From Isoetes taiwanensis (Eukaryota > Streptophyta > Lycopodiopsida > Isoetales > Isoetaceae), in the NCBI GenBank assembly GCA_021234155.1, contig JAJEKV010000003.1, positions 33,959,166 through 34,023,165 on the forward strand: 64,000 nt of DNA, written 5' to 3'. Shown in pieces: positions 1 to 9,687 of the stretch. The translations under genes were made by a program, and so were the position numbers. The notes below the pieces were generated by a model. It was not told the origin of the DNA. It searched no databases and was given only the letters and a program-made list of their open reading frames with translations. The number at the start of each line of letters is the position of its first letter. The stretch's first letter is position 1.

Positions 1-142
1 AAGGAATTGAACCTTCCTTTAAACTTACTGCCTCCATGTATATAATCAGCATACATATTCACATTACTAATTAATCACGGCTTTGTGATTGTAACAAGAA
101 GCACTAATTAGAGAGCTTATGTAAAATGTGTAAGAGATTTAC

Positions 143-1876
143 CATGATAGATAAGGGAGCAGCATAAGCAGCTACTGAAGAAAGTGTAGCAATCAAACCG
201 GCAAAAATCTTCCGCCTTGAATGGTTTAGAACAAGCAATGTAATTATAACATTGATTGCAAATGAGAGGAAAATACAAAGCATCAAAATCAACGTCTTCG
301 CCTGCACAACAAATCCATCAGGGAAGTCTGCCGTTTCAAGTGAGAAATACAAAAGTTAAAGATGAGACAAGTCATGATATTTTTATATCATGATATTGTT
401 TCTTATGCCAGTTATATTTTTACTAATTTCAATGATCCAGAAGTGCTTCATAAAGCATTCAAGACAAACAGGACTACTAGCGTTATACACATCTAAATTC
501 GAAGACCAGGCTGTGCTACTGCATTTCTCAAACGAGATGGCCCGCTTTATCCCTTGCAAGCCAAAACGGTAACCCTTATGTGCAAAGACCCCACTTTATA
601 ATGCACACTGAAGAAACATGTCAAATCAATCTTTCTAAGATACTACTTCATCATAGATTAACCAGAAATACTAAATTTCAGCAAAAGAGAAAAGAGAGAA
701 GACAGATAAGTACCTTTCTCCCCGAGGGAGCAAACAGTATATATGATGTGATATAAAAGGTTTGCAACACCACTTGAAATACGCTAATAATTAGCAGCAA
801 AATGTTGTGCCTTGTAATAAATGGTAGTGCATACCATGCCCAAAGCAGATTGCAAAAGAACGAGGTTGCATAAGGGAGTACAGAAAAATTTTCCGTGGAT
901 CTTTTCTTATATATCCTGAAAAATGTTGGCCTGCAAACATAAAAATGACATAGTTTAAGTATTTTTGGGACTTTGCTTGCTTCAAGATCAGTATGCATGC
1001 AGCGCTAGATGCTAAACTACATCTCAAAACAGAACCCAGTCCTTTGATATGCTAGAGGGACATGGTTGTAATGAAAAAGATTTTGCAAGTTTAAAAACAT
1101 TATGCTACACTTATATGAGTTAGCTGCATGAATAATGCAGTAGGCAAACAAGTAGCAGCTCCATGTTTTTCTATCTTCTCCAAATAGCGAGGTTCTTGAC
1201 GTCGTCTTTCTCGATTAAGAACACTTACAAAGGAGACAAACTCGTAAATATTGTTGAAAGATTTCCTGCACCATCCACCAGCCAGCCATAGCCACTGTCT
1301 ATGTCAGTTTTCAGCAGTGACCTAGTCAACAATCGAGCCCACAATCCCATTATTCACTTCAATTGCTTAGCCCAGCCCCACCTTAGACAACTAGATTAAA
1401 ACATCTCAGACCAATCAGAACAAGCTACACATATCAAGTGAATTTTTTGTTCCTTACGTTGTCAAAACATTCATATAGATCTCGGAGGATTATCAGAGAC
1501 TAAACGACCCTAAAATGTGGAACTTTGATGCATGGCTAAGAAAGTGCAGTATTTGATAAAAAGATCGTGGAGAGCCCCCAGATAAGAAGAATGGGGATAA
1601 GGCAACTAAGATGGAATGGGAAAAATTAGATGTTAAGGAGCTCGAATGCAGAACTGTAAATCTGGCTAATGCAGGGACGTCCGCTAATGCAGAAATAAAA
1701 GACATATGATCAAGCAAACAAAATGACCACACACTATTTCATACTTGACGAAAAAAACAATAGGAATTAGACTTCAAACCAATCACCGGCATTAAATAAT
1801 CTGGGAAGCAAGAAAGGACAAGAAGATTGAAGCACGAACCAAGCACTCCAAAAATGAATTTCCAGATATCCTTCAT
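143..1876 (-). CDS. SWEET: SWEET bidirectional sugar transporter, 5' four exons (partial)
   Basis: SWEET proteins are seven-helix plasma-membrane or vacuolar uniporters that move sucrose or hexoses down their gradient. Four exons on the minus strand join in frame: 1876-1840 (start MKDIWKFIFGVLG), 1265-1229 (GNLSTIFTSLSP), 930-714 and 301-143. All have GT donors and AG acceptors, and lengths 37, 37, 217 and 159 nt keep the frame for 150 residues. The family signature is clear: LSP-x-PTFFRIYKKRSTENFS closes helix 1 of the first MtN3 repeat, PYATSFFCNLLWAWYALPF follows, and the second repeat begins around NHSRRKIFAGLIATLSS with YAAPLSIM. The start gives the usual short first exon ending GVLG. 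The exon ending at 143 has a GTAAAT donor. Remaining exons (rest of repeat 2 and the C-tail) were not found in the first 142 bases and presumably lie outside the window. The exact SWEET clade is not decidable. Confidence 0.88.
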
Positions 1877-1879
1877 GAC

Positions 1880-3025
1880 GAGGGAACGCCTCCTAAGATT
1901 TCGAATGCCATGGAGCAAGGGCGTTGCTCATGCATTAGACATTATGCCGCCATAGCCATGCATTCCGGCGTAGCACCCAAGCAACGCCCCTTTGCCATCT
2001 AGGCGTTACACCTCCCATACGTAGACATGCAAAATATACGATGTAGAAGGAAGGGAAAAATATCAAAGGTGCACTTACAATACAATAAATTTATCGCCCG
2101 ACTGTAAGGTTGGAAACATATGTTTTATGATTAGTAATTTGACGCGAAGACACACAGAATATGAGTAATGTGGCAACCAAAACCACCAACCTCGATGCCC
2201 GACCTAACAAAATCCAAAAGTGCAACAAAAAATGTTGAGAAACTTGATGCTATGACTAATACCATACTAGCGAAAATGCAGGGTTGGGCTGAAGGTTAGG
2301 GTGCGTCTTCTGGTGGGGAGTAACTATACTCTGAAGTTGTGAGTAAAAGAAGAAGATAAATTTCTGGATGCCCATAGTACGTGCACATTGTATTAAATCA
2401 ACGTTGCCATTCCAATCAATTTGATGAATTAACCAAAGCAAAACATCAAAGGCAAAAATAAGCAGACAAAGCATGATATAACTTACAAATTTGATAGGTT
2501 CTTTGGAACGACCAGGTGCACAGTCAATAAAGTGTGAATTCCCACCAACGTTGCTGGCAGAGTCTCGGGCTTTGACAAATCACCGTGTCGTATCAAGAAA
2601 TTTGCAAACTACACAAGATTATTATTTTAAAACCATAAAATTCAACGAATAATGCTTCTTATCATTCAAGGTTTTGCAATGAATAGGTAGCTCATAAGCC
2701 CATATGTAAAAGCCTCTAGTGTGAAGGAATTTTGCTGGGCACCTACCCTTTAATCACTGGGAAAAGACAACATCAATTCTCAATTGATGTTCTAAATCTC
2801 AGTAACACCAAGACAAGAAAGAACAAGGACAAGAGTAGACTTCATTGCCCATCTTAAACAAGATAGAAAGCTTGCTTACAAAGTTAGAAGCTTACTTGCA
2901 TCAAGAACCTGTAGAACAGACGAAGGATATGGGAGACGAGCCACGGTCGAAGGAGAGGGGAAAAAAGGTAAGAAAAAAATGTATGACGCGGCGAGACACG
3001 TGGCATACACATGGCATAGCTAGAA
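1880..3025. other. Upstream region of the SWEET gene, no gene seen
   Basis: AT-rich non-coding sequence 5' of the SWEET start. It contains GC-rich short inverted motifs around 1885-2000, for example a GAGCAA/TTGCTC hairpin near 1913-1929. Open frames here are short and unsupported. The promoter must lie here, but no diagnostic element was recognised. Confidence 0.4.
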
Positions 3026-3066
3026 TTGCACGAAATCGTGCAACGAGGGTTATGCAACCCTGCTAG
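3026..3066 (+). mobile_element. Helitron-like 3' terminus, family B copy 1
   Basis: Two stacked hairpins end just before CTAG|T. The first is TTGCACGA/TCGTGCAA at 3026-3043, the second AGGGTT-atgc-AACCCT at 3046-3061, and CTAG lies at 3063-3066. A hairpin a few bases upstream of a CTRR end followed by T is the Helitron 3' signature. About 75 bp ending here, including GACACGTGGCATA, recur at 35,100-35,170. The 5' end of the element was not found. Confidence 0.45.
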
Positions 3067-3399
3067 TCATACATATGTTAATTGAAGTATTTCTATGTGT
3101 GCCTAGATGATAAGTTCCTTTTCGATGCAGGCCAAATGCTTAACGACGCGACCTCCATGTCCGGCTACTATGCCGCCATCTACATAGCGTGGCTTGCAGA
3201 CATGTATGTTCTTTAATGACCTCGAGTATTTCTAGTGAAAAAGAAAATCAGCAATGACAAATTTGAAATTAGATTGCAGAAGATAAATGTGTAGATTGAA
3301 ATTTTGCTCCATTGTCAGTAATGACAAATTTGAAATAGATGGCAGATGGCATTTGGGTACGACAACATATATAAATAGACATTGAAACTTGTGGCCATA

Positions 3400-3566
3400 A
3401 GTTGTCAACTCTAAGAGCTATACTCCATAACGTTTTGAAGGTTTATAAGTCATGAACCCTGTTGTCGGGTGCACCATGCGCTGATCATGATCTTTTGTGA
3501 AATGTTTGATTGTGAACATGCCTGTTGGCTACCCGAAAGATGGTGAACTATGCCTAAGCAGGGCAA
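3400..3566 (+). pseudogene. 25S rRNA fragment, left part (interrupted)
   Basis: Sense-strand homology to plant 25S rRNA. The best stretch is CCCGAAAGATGGTGAACTAT followed by GCCTAAGCAGGGCAA (3529-3566). It is preceded by diverged sequence matching the neighbouring rRNA segment (GTCAAC near 3403, GGGTGCACC near 3460, GAACATGCCTG). It stops exactly at the gypsy insertion point and resumes after the element at 17,362. Many substitutions and deletions show it is a relic, not a working rDNA unit. The left boundary is approximate. Confidence 0.85.
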
Positions 3567-5152
3567 TGTGACGTTCCAAGTATTTATACGGTGTACGTAT
3601 AAATATATTGACACATCACTCGGTATAGATACGCCACCTGGGGTATGATAACCTAGGGGGTTGGCCACAAGGGATTTAATTAGCTATGTTAAATTAGTTA
3701 TAAAGGATAATTATCTAAATACTTGCTATTAAGTCACCTAATGGTGGGAAGGCGCCATTTGGCATAACCTGAGTGGCCAGCATGGAGGTTTCTAAACTGA
3801 GCCACCAAAGGCAGCGCCACCCCCATCTTACCCCCAATTTTGACCCGGCCCAAGCACCAAGGAGCAAATAAGCTCAAAAGCACGATTGTTGAACATCCCC
3901 AATCGCCAAGACACCCTCTACACATTTGCTACCCCATGCAGCACTATGGAGGCACCCCTTGACAACGGCTCAGCGAAACTCGGTTAGTGGTAGTTTAACC
4001 ACGCAAATTGTAGATTAATACTTTGGTATTCTTTTTGGTTAGTTCTGCTGAGATTAACCCTTCTTTGGTAACGGGAATACCTTTCAATTATGAATGATGC
4101 TCTGTTATGGAATGGTCGATGTCTCTATGAATTAGTTCAGAGAGTTTCCGATGCTTGAGGGGGTTAAAAAGGGGGTAGAGGCCTCCTGAGCTCGAAAGTA
4201 TAGAATGCTCCTAGTACTTCCTTTAATACCCTACTAGTTTCGGCTGTGCACAAGAGCCCACCGGTCATAGACGCTATGGTGCGGCGCTTAGCACCGCACA
4301 AGGGACACAACCTGGTGAAGTAGGGGGTGGGGTCTGCACGAGCATAAAAGGCTCCGAGACTCCTACAAAGGGGCTAGGCCCCGAGCGGTCCGTTAGAGGG
4401 CCGGGTATGGGTCGACACTCCCCACAGCGATGGTGTGACCCGTATGGGGCACCATGCACTTTGAGTAGATTTAGGGTGAGTAAGTCGGTGCACGGATGCG
4501 AGGGTGGCCGGACGCGCACGTGTCCTCTAGCTCACCCATGGAACCAATTGTGATCCCGGAAGGGGGACGCTTCCCGACCTGCCTCATCGGACGAGTCTCA
4601 TGAACCCGAGTAGGCTCAAAGGGTGATACCTTGAGTCTGCGTCTCCGGAAGGCTATAGCAAAACCATAAGCGTGAATCGACCTATCTCGCAAAGTGTGCA
4701 ATGGAGGGGGATCGAAAGGACAACCCTAGCCGATGTTCTATGCCATTAACGCCATGCAAGACTTCGGCTCCGGCCTCTCTGAGACCCAGTAGTCCGTCGC
4801 TCCTCCTCACTAAAGTCCGAGCCAGGGTAGAACCGGGATTTGGGTGTTTTCTTAGTTTAGATGCATATTCTTTGCCGTTGGTAATTTGGGATGGATGTGC
4901 CACCCCTCGTGGTGGTTGTTTATATGTGATTTATGTTGTATGCTAACCTTGTATTCATGCTTCCCGCCGTAGGGAGCCCCATTGAAGGCGTGGGCGGAAT
5001 GACCCCCCCCGCCGTGTCCTTCTTTCGGGCATCCTTTCATAGATGGCCCGGAATAGACGGAGGGCCCTGCTCATGGCACGTGGGTTGCCATGGGAGGGGA
5101 AAGTCCCCGTATGTATACGGCCCGGCGACGATATATTTCAGTGAGTGTCACA
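3567..5152 (+). repeat. 5' LTR of the gypsy element
   Basis: A 1586-bp long terminal repeat with TG..CA ends and a short terminal inversion TGTGAC/GTCACA. It aligns along its full length with the 3' LTR. Differences are mostly short indels concentrated in C/G-rich patches (for example near 4270-4430 and 4680-4830), while AT-rich stretches are nearly identical. Confidence 0.95.
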
Positions 5153-5155
5153 AGG

Positions 5156-5166
5156 TGGTATCGAGC
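5156..5166 (+). other. Primer-binding site of the gypsy element
   Basis: TGGTATCGAGC lies 3 bases after the 5' LTR end. It resembles the TGGTATCAGAGC-type site complementary to the 3' end of initiator tRNA-Met used by many plant LTR elements, here with a shortened or altered core. Confidence 0.75.
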
Positions 5167-5941
5167 CGTGATTTTTGGTTGCTTTCGAAATCATAGCACT
5201 GGCCAAACACTAACTTCGTGTCACGGTAGTTAGGAAGAGGCTAAGTTAATGTGTTGTTAGTCCTCTTTGATGTTTGGTTCGGTGTTAGGTTAAATTAAGA
5301 AATTGTAGCTTTAAAGAAGATAAGGCGACCAGAGGGCCCAAGATTGGAGGAGTTGTAAATGTCAGTGGGTAGCTCAAATGACGAAGAAAGTGGTTCTATT
5401 GGATCGGGCGTACTCAAATTACCCTAGAACAGTCGTCTCCAGGCGAAAAATGGTCAAGGGCAGGCCCGAAAACCAACTCGGGCGCCGCTTGTTTTTTATC
5501 GTCTTGCAGTCACGGTGGAAGAGCCGAAAATCGGGGCTCGGCGCCAGCAGACATGATGAGTCAACGCGGCCCCAAAGTCAACTTCGGTATGCCGCTTGCT
5601 TTTAACGACCCCAGGAGGCGGAGCACGCGTATAATGCAGCCGGCGCCCGACCGTATGGGCCGCGTATTTCCGCCGTATAACTATTTTATAATAACAAAAT
5701 TAAAAAGTTAATAAGAAAAAATTGAAAATTTCAAAAGTTAAAGGGCCGTTAAATTTTTTTTTTTGTTGTTTTGTTTCGCCAGCCTTTAGCGCCTTCAACC
5801 GCCGGAACTGACGCCCGCCATCGCCGCCCGATCCGACCTTGCTCTTCCGCCTTAGTGTTCCGCTAACCTTAGCGCCCGCATTGCCTCTTCTTTTCCGCAA
5901 GCGCCTCACTGCCTATTTTCTTACACCTCTGCGCCATAGCC
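5167..5941 (+). other. Gypsy leader region, no gene seen
   Basis: About 775 bases between PBS and the first accessory ORF. The sequence is GC-rich and ends with a pyrimidine-rich segment (5760-5940) before the ATG at 5942. Short open frames here show no recognisable domain. Confidence 0.4.
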
Positions 5942-6373
5942 ATGGCCAATACCAAGAGCACCATAGACCCAAAGACCCTTACCATAGCAGACATTTATGC
6001 CTTGATCGCCCGGCACATGGCTACCGACCCGGCCTTCATCGACATCCTTCTGGATGAGTTGGTGAACCGGTTCGAGAACAACGACAGGATTCCCTACCCT
6101 ATTTATCACTTCTCCGAGCCGTTCTTGATCCGGCTGAACCTCCGCCAGCTCCCTTACACAGTGGCCCAACAACCGGACATGGTCATGATGCTGATCAAGT
6201 TTTATCCTCCCGAATGCGAAGGCCACACTGAGGAGGAGGACATACGAAAGGAGGCCGACAATATAAGGAACCTGGCCAGGGAGGATGATAGAGCGAGCCG
6301 ATACAGCGGCACGGGGAAGGGAATATCGGTACTTAGGGGATGGGGTCGCCGTCATAGATGGCAGGGCAATTGA
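5942..6373 (+). CDS. Accessory ORF A of the gypsy element, unknown function
   Basis: A 143-codon open frame starting at a good plant context (GCCATGGCC), beginning MANTKSTIDPKTLTIADIYA. The first 120 residues look like a compact helical, mildly acidic protein (DILLDELVNRFENNDRIPYP, then EEEDIRKEADNIRNLARED). The last 20 residues are basic and may be read-through after a frameshift. No family is recognised. It lies between PBS and gag, directly upstream of the histone-like segment, so it may be the intact N-terminal part of a longer accessory gene now broken by indels at about 6300-6700. No ATG-independent evidence of expression is visible. Confidence 0.45.
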   Translation: MANTKSTIDPKTLTIADIYALIARHMATDPAFIDILLDELVNRFENNDRIPYPIYHFSEPFLIRLNLRQLPYTVAQQPDMVMMLIKFYPPECEGHTEEEDIRKEADNIRNLAREDDRASRYSGTGKGISVLRGWGRRHRWQGN

Positions 6374-6886
6374 GATTCCCCGCACTCGCTGGGCATAAAG
6401 CTTCCCGTAGCTTCATGTGGGGAGCCTCGATTGGAGATATCACCGATTACCTAACGACGATCCGCATTGACATGGCCTGGCCCAGCCCAACTGGTACCAC
6501 GCCGAGCTTCTTCGCCGCAGTGTAGCAGAACATTATGCATAGGTGGAAGAAGACCTCGTGAGGGCCCTGAGTTCCCGGACGAAAGGTGACAGAGTCCGCC
6601 GCGGAGCAGAGGAGAAAGCTCTACAGACGCCCGCCTAACGAAAGCAGGGTGCAAGCATCTGGAAGGGGCCGCCCAACCTCGACGCGAGCATGCACCATTA
6701 CACCGGAGGAAGGGGGTGTAGCCCGAAGACCGCACAATACAAGGAAAAAGTTACTGACCGGTTTGTGCTTTTTGGCAAGAATGCGAGCTCCAATCGGAGG
6801 CAGCAGCGGGTGGATACATCCCGGCTAGCTGTTGGAGCCAAGACCGTGCCTGTCCCAAGGGGGCCGCCTCCAAACCCTGCTCCCCA

Positions 6887-7162
6887 GAGGAAGCCTTACG
6901 GGAGATCCGTAAGTTTCAGAAGTCGACTCAACTTCTGATACGGAAGCTCCCCTTCCAGAGGTTGGTCCGGGAGATTGCACAGGAGTTTAAGACCGACCTC
7001 CGCTTCCAGACCTTTGCCATTTTGGCACTGCAAGAGGCTGCGGAGGCTTATTTGGTAGCACTTTTTGGTGACGCTAACCTTTGCGCGATTCACGCAAAGA
7101 GAGTTACCATTATGCCAAAGGATTTAGCCCTCGCCCGTAGGATTCGGGGGGAGCCTCCTTAA
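6887..7162 (+). pseudogene. Histone H3.3-like fold inside the gypsy element
   Basis: An open segment ending in TAA encodes the whole H3 histone fold, from [14 protein letters not shown] through [52 protein letters not shown] and ARRIRGEPP. Against plant H3 aligned by eye there are about 14 changes in 89 residues. Position 90 is Leu, as in plant H3.3. Lys56, Lys79, Cys110 and Lys122 are kept, while positions 86-87 are TF, 102 Ala, 105 Gly and the last two residues PP. The usual N-tail is absent. Upstream sequence (6690-6886) reads in another frame as a proline/arginine-rich stretch ending RKPY, suggesting a small frame-breaking deletion at the tail-fold junction. No in-frame ATG exists. Core histones package DNA, but a role in this element is unknown. 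It may be a captured or inserted H3 retrocopy. Confidence 0.85.
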
Positions 7163-7277
7163 CATATTTTGCTGGGCTTCGCATTGTAAATATTTTTTTT
7201 GTGTTTAATGAAAAAAAAAAACTTTTTTATTTTGTATTAAAAATTTATTTTTTTTCGTATTAAATATGGAAAAAAAT
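7163..7277 (+). other. AT-rich spacer after the H3-like segment
   Basis: T- and A-runs directly after the H3-like stop (7195-7260), with TTTAATG-A10. It resembles a 3' UTR or polyadenylation region carried along with the H3-like sequence. Confidence 0.35.
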
Positions 7278-7300
7278 GCTGACGTCAGCCTAAATAAAAG
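7278..7300 (+). promoter_or_regulatory. bZIP-type palindrome and TATA-like box upstream of ORF B
   Basis: GCTGACGTCAGC at 7278-7289 is a perfect palindrome containing TGACGTCA, the classical plant bZIP (as-1/CRE-type) core. TAAATAAAAGG follows at once. The start codon of ORF B lies 73 bases further on, behind a pyrimidine tract ending in CTAG. Together this could be an internal promoter, or the tract a splice acceptor, but no activity can be shown from sequence. Confidence 0.4.
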
Positions 7301-7373
7301 GAGTTAAAAGAACTTTTAAAGTTCATTTCAATTGTTAGGTTGTTTCTCTTTCTCTCTCCTCCCTTCTAGCACC

Positions 7374-8759
7374 ATGGCAGCCGCTGACCTTCTCGCATGG
7401 TATGAAGACGGAGAACAATGGGATCCGCAAGTCCCTTTCGACCTGTTGCGGCCCTTGCTATCCCAGCGCCTAGACTTCATCACCAACATGCAACGGCACC
7501 CAGATTATGCCGGATTTTTAGACTTCTACATGGAGGAGATGCTCCCTCTGTGTATTCCTCTTGGGGATCCTCCCCAGTTATACCTAGAGCGGGACGTGGT
7601 CAGAGATATGTTAGGAGGCGACACCCATGCGTATGATGTACTGAAAGGGAAGCTTAGATGGGGCAAACGCTTGCCCGTTGTGCAGTATCAGGGGAAACAA
7701 CATCTTGAGGTTGCCTTCGCCCTAGCCATCCTCATGGACCAATACGTCGAGGATGAAACCTTGCCTGTAGAGAAAGGCAAACTGCCTGAATCTTCCGAGG
7801 AGGGGGAAGACGAACACATAGGCATGGGCGACTTCGCCCGTTGGAAGCAGCTGGCGGAAGAACTGCCACCGCGCCGTGAGCAAGCTGTAGGCTTGTCAGG
7901 GCTGGATGCCCTTCCAGTTATTTATCACCAAGGGCAAGAATATCTTCTCTTGGATGATATTATCTGGACTTATCACATGGTGGCCGAATTTAGATGCAAG
8001 CGTAAAGACCATGTGCTTTATGAACTTGCGGAGTATTGTATGGATGATTTCATCGACTTCACTTCTATTGAGCTTCCTCCGGAGGTGCAGCAGCTGCTCC
8101 ATTTCCGCCAGGAGACTATAGAACCCGCCGAGACATTGCTACGGCTTCGGGACTTGGTGATGCAGCCTGCACCAGATGCCTTCACGGCTATGGGACCTCA
8201 CGTCCCAAATATCAATATGGTTGAGGTTCCCTCCGGGTCAGATGACGAGGGAGAGGATTTATATCATAATCCCGCTCATGTGAAGGAGGAGCAACAGGAA
8301 CTTAAGGAAGAAGAGGTCCCTATGGACCTAGATAAGGAGGTGGCCACGTCAGAGACCCCGCAAGGGAAGGTATTGGGCAATCACCTTACCCGTTTCTTTC
8401 TATCAGCTTTTCGACAGGGGCAAGTTCTTTTTGTAGCCCGAGATTTAGGGCCGGAGGCTGAAGCTTCATGGTGGACACTCCGTGCTCTCTCCACGTTAGC
8501 CGGGCACAAGAAGCTTCCCTATCGTACGTTTACATATGTACTCGTACGACGGGATCTTGCCTTGACAGCCTTGGGGCAAGACATTGCACCCTGGATGAGC
8601 ATGAAGCTCCTTACAGCAGCCCCATTGGCTGTTGCCTATCCACCAGAGGTTGCCTCCATTGCGGCTGCTACAAAGAGACCCCGGAGTGACTCTCGGCCAC
8701 ACCGACCGCCACCACCACCTCCTAGGCCTATGAATGAAGAGGGAGGACCTAGTTCTTAA
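7374..8759 (+). CDS. Accessory ORF B of the gypsy element, large unknown protein
   Basis: Start chosen at 7374 (CACCATGGCAGCC, excellent context, right after a TTCTCTCTCCTCCCTTCTAG acceptor-like tract); the frame is open from 7332. It encodes 462 residues without a break, in contrast to the frameshifted gag-pol next door. Visible parts: N-terminal helical region (MAAADLLAWYEDGEQ...); two similar segments LPVVQYQGKQHLEV and LPVIYHQGQEYLLLDD, hinting at an internal duplication; an acidic linker (SGSDDEGEDLYHNP, KEEEVPMDLDKE); a globular segment around 350-440; and a basic proline-rich tail (TKRPRSDSRPHRPPPPPPRP) that could act as a nuclear signal. No known family is recognised. Being intact within a decayed element suggests recent acquisition or different constraint. 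Confidence 0.6.
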   Translation: MAAADLLAWYEDGEQWDPQVPFDLLRPLLSQRLDFITNMQRHPDYAGFLDFYMEEMLPLCIPLGDPPQLYLERDVVRDMLGGDTHAYDVLKGKLRWGKRLPVVQYQGKQHLEVAFALAILMDQYVEDETLPVEKGKLPESSEEGEDEHIGMGDFARWKQLAEELPPRREQAVGLSGLDALPVIYHQGQEYLLLDDIIWTYHMVAEFRCKRKDHVLYELAEYCMDDFIDFTSIELPPEVQQLLHFRQETIEPAETLLRLRDLVMQPAPDAFTAMGPHVPNINMVEVPSGSDDEGEDLYHNPAHVKEEQQELKEEEVPMDLDKEVATSETPQGKVLGNHLTRFFLSAFRQGQVLFVARDLGPEAEASWWTLRALSTLAGHKKLPYRTFTYVLVRRDLALTALGQDIAPWMSMKLLTAAPLAVAYPPEVASIAAATKRPRSDSRPHRPPPPPPRPMNEEGGPSS

Positions 8760-8982
8760 TTAATTGTACTACGCATTTTTTGTATTGCGTATGATTGTAA
8801 AATTTTGGTTTGGCAAATTCTTTAGCCATTCTATAATATGATATACTTTTTTTTCTGATCAACTGTAATTACGGTATCATGGAATACAATTGTTCTTTTC
8901 CATAATAAGTTCTTCTAAATATTGAAGTTCAGAGCATAATGAAAGTATGCAACGCTCTATATTCATTTCCGTTGTCTTGCAG

Positions 8983-9440
8983 AGGAGACACCTTGGGAAT
9001 ATGAAGAAAGGATTACAGACCTGATCAGGAGGGAGGATCCAGGACCGCCCGAACAGGATTATGGCCAAAGATATGGAGAATATCCTGAATGGGATGAAGG
9101 TTACGAGATGGAACCCCCGCCACCAGGAGAACCCTATGATCCAGCCAAAGGGATGGAGATAGTTAATATCCTCAGGGACAGAGCTTTTGAGGACTTGAAG
9201 AAAACTCTGTGCCGCCCATGGGACTACTGGAGCATGACCAGGCACGAAGCCTTCGAGGACGCTAACGACCACCTGTGGCAACTCTTCTATGCTTTGAGGA
9301 GGCTTTTCAACCTTCTTATTATTAGCCCGACGTGGGAATATCAACCAGTCATTGTCCAGGCTTGGGCACGCTACAAGCTCGTTAGGGCTGTGCGTGAGAG
9401 TGTTCGCTATTCAATACTGTACCCCTTTGCGAACCCCTAG
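8983..9440 (+). CDS. Accessory ORF C of the gypsy element, splice-acceptor-led exon
   Basis: An open frame of about 152 codons runs from a strong acceptor (TTTCCGTTGTCTTGCAG, ending at 8982) to TAG at 9440. The first internal Met is at 9108. The start is acidic (PWEYEERITDLIRREDPGPP, then EYPEWDEGYEMEPPPPGEP). A helical, aromatic-rich C-terminal half follows (DLKKTLCRPWDYWSMTRHEA, LWQLFYALRRLFNLLIISP). It is not recognised as Gag, Env or any plant domain. It could be the last exon of a spliced accessory transcript joined to ORF B, for example through the AAG|GTATTGG site near 8369, but this is inference. It lies 250 bases upstream of gag. Confidence 0.45.
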
Positions 9441-9687
9441 GCCGGACCTTTCCAGTTTCTTTTTGTGTTATATACTGTATGTGAGCTCGACTTTAAGCTT
9501 CAGTTGTATCATGTTATCCTTGTGTAATACTCCTGTATCAACTTTTGGCAGTACTAAGGTGTGGAATTGTAATAGAAAAGTTTTCCTCTTATAATAATAA
9601 ATTGTCCTTATGTTCTCTCTCTACCCTTTGTCCGACATGATAAAATTTGTAACAATTTATGTGTTATAAATATGCTTATACCTTTTC

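Noticed and set aside
1-142. Fifth SWEET exon at the left edge (GTAAGT-like site at about 31)
   Set aside because: The translated sequence lacks the expected TKS..MPF motif, so the exon is assumed to lie outside the window.
1880-2000. GC-rich inverted motifs upstream of SWEET as another foldback copy
   Set aside because: Only the GGGAACGCC core is shared with 47.6 and 63.4 kb; arms and flanks do not align.
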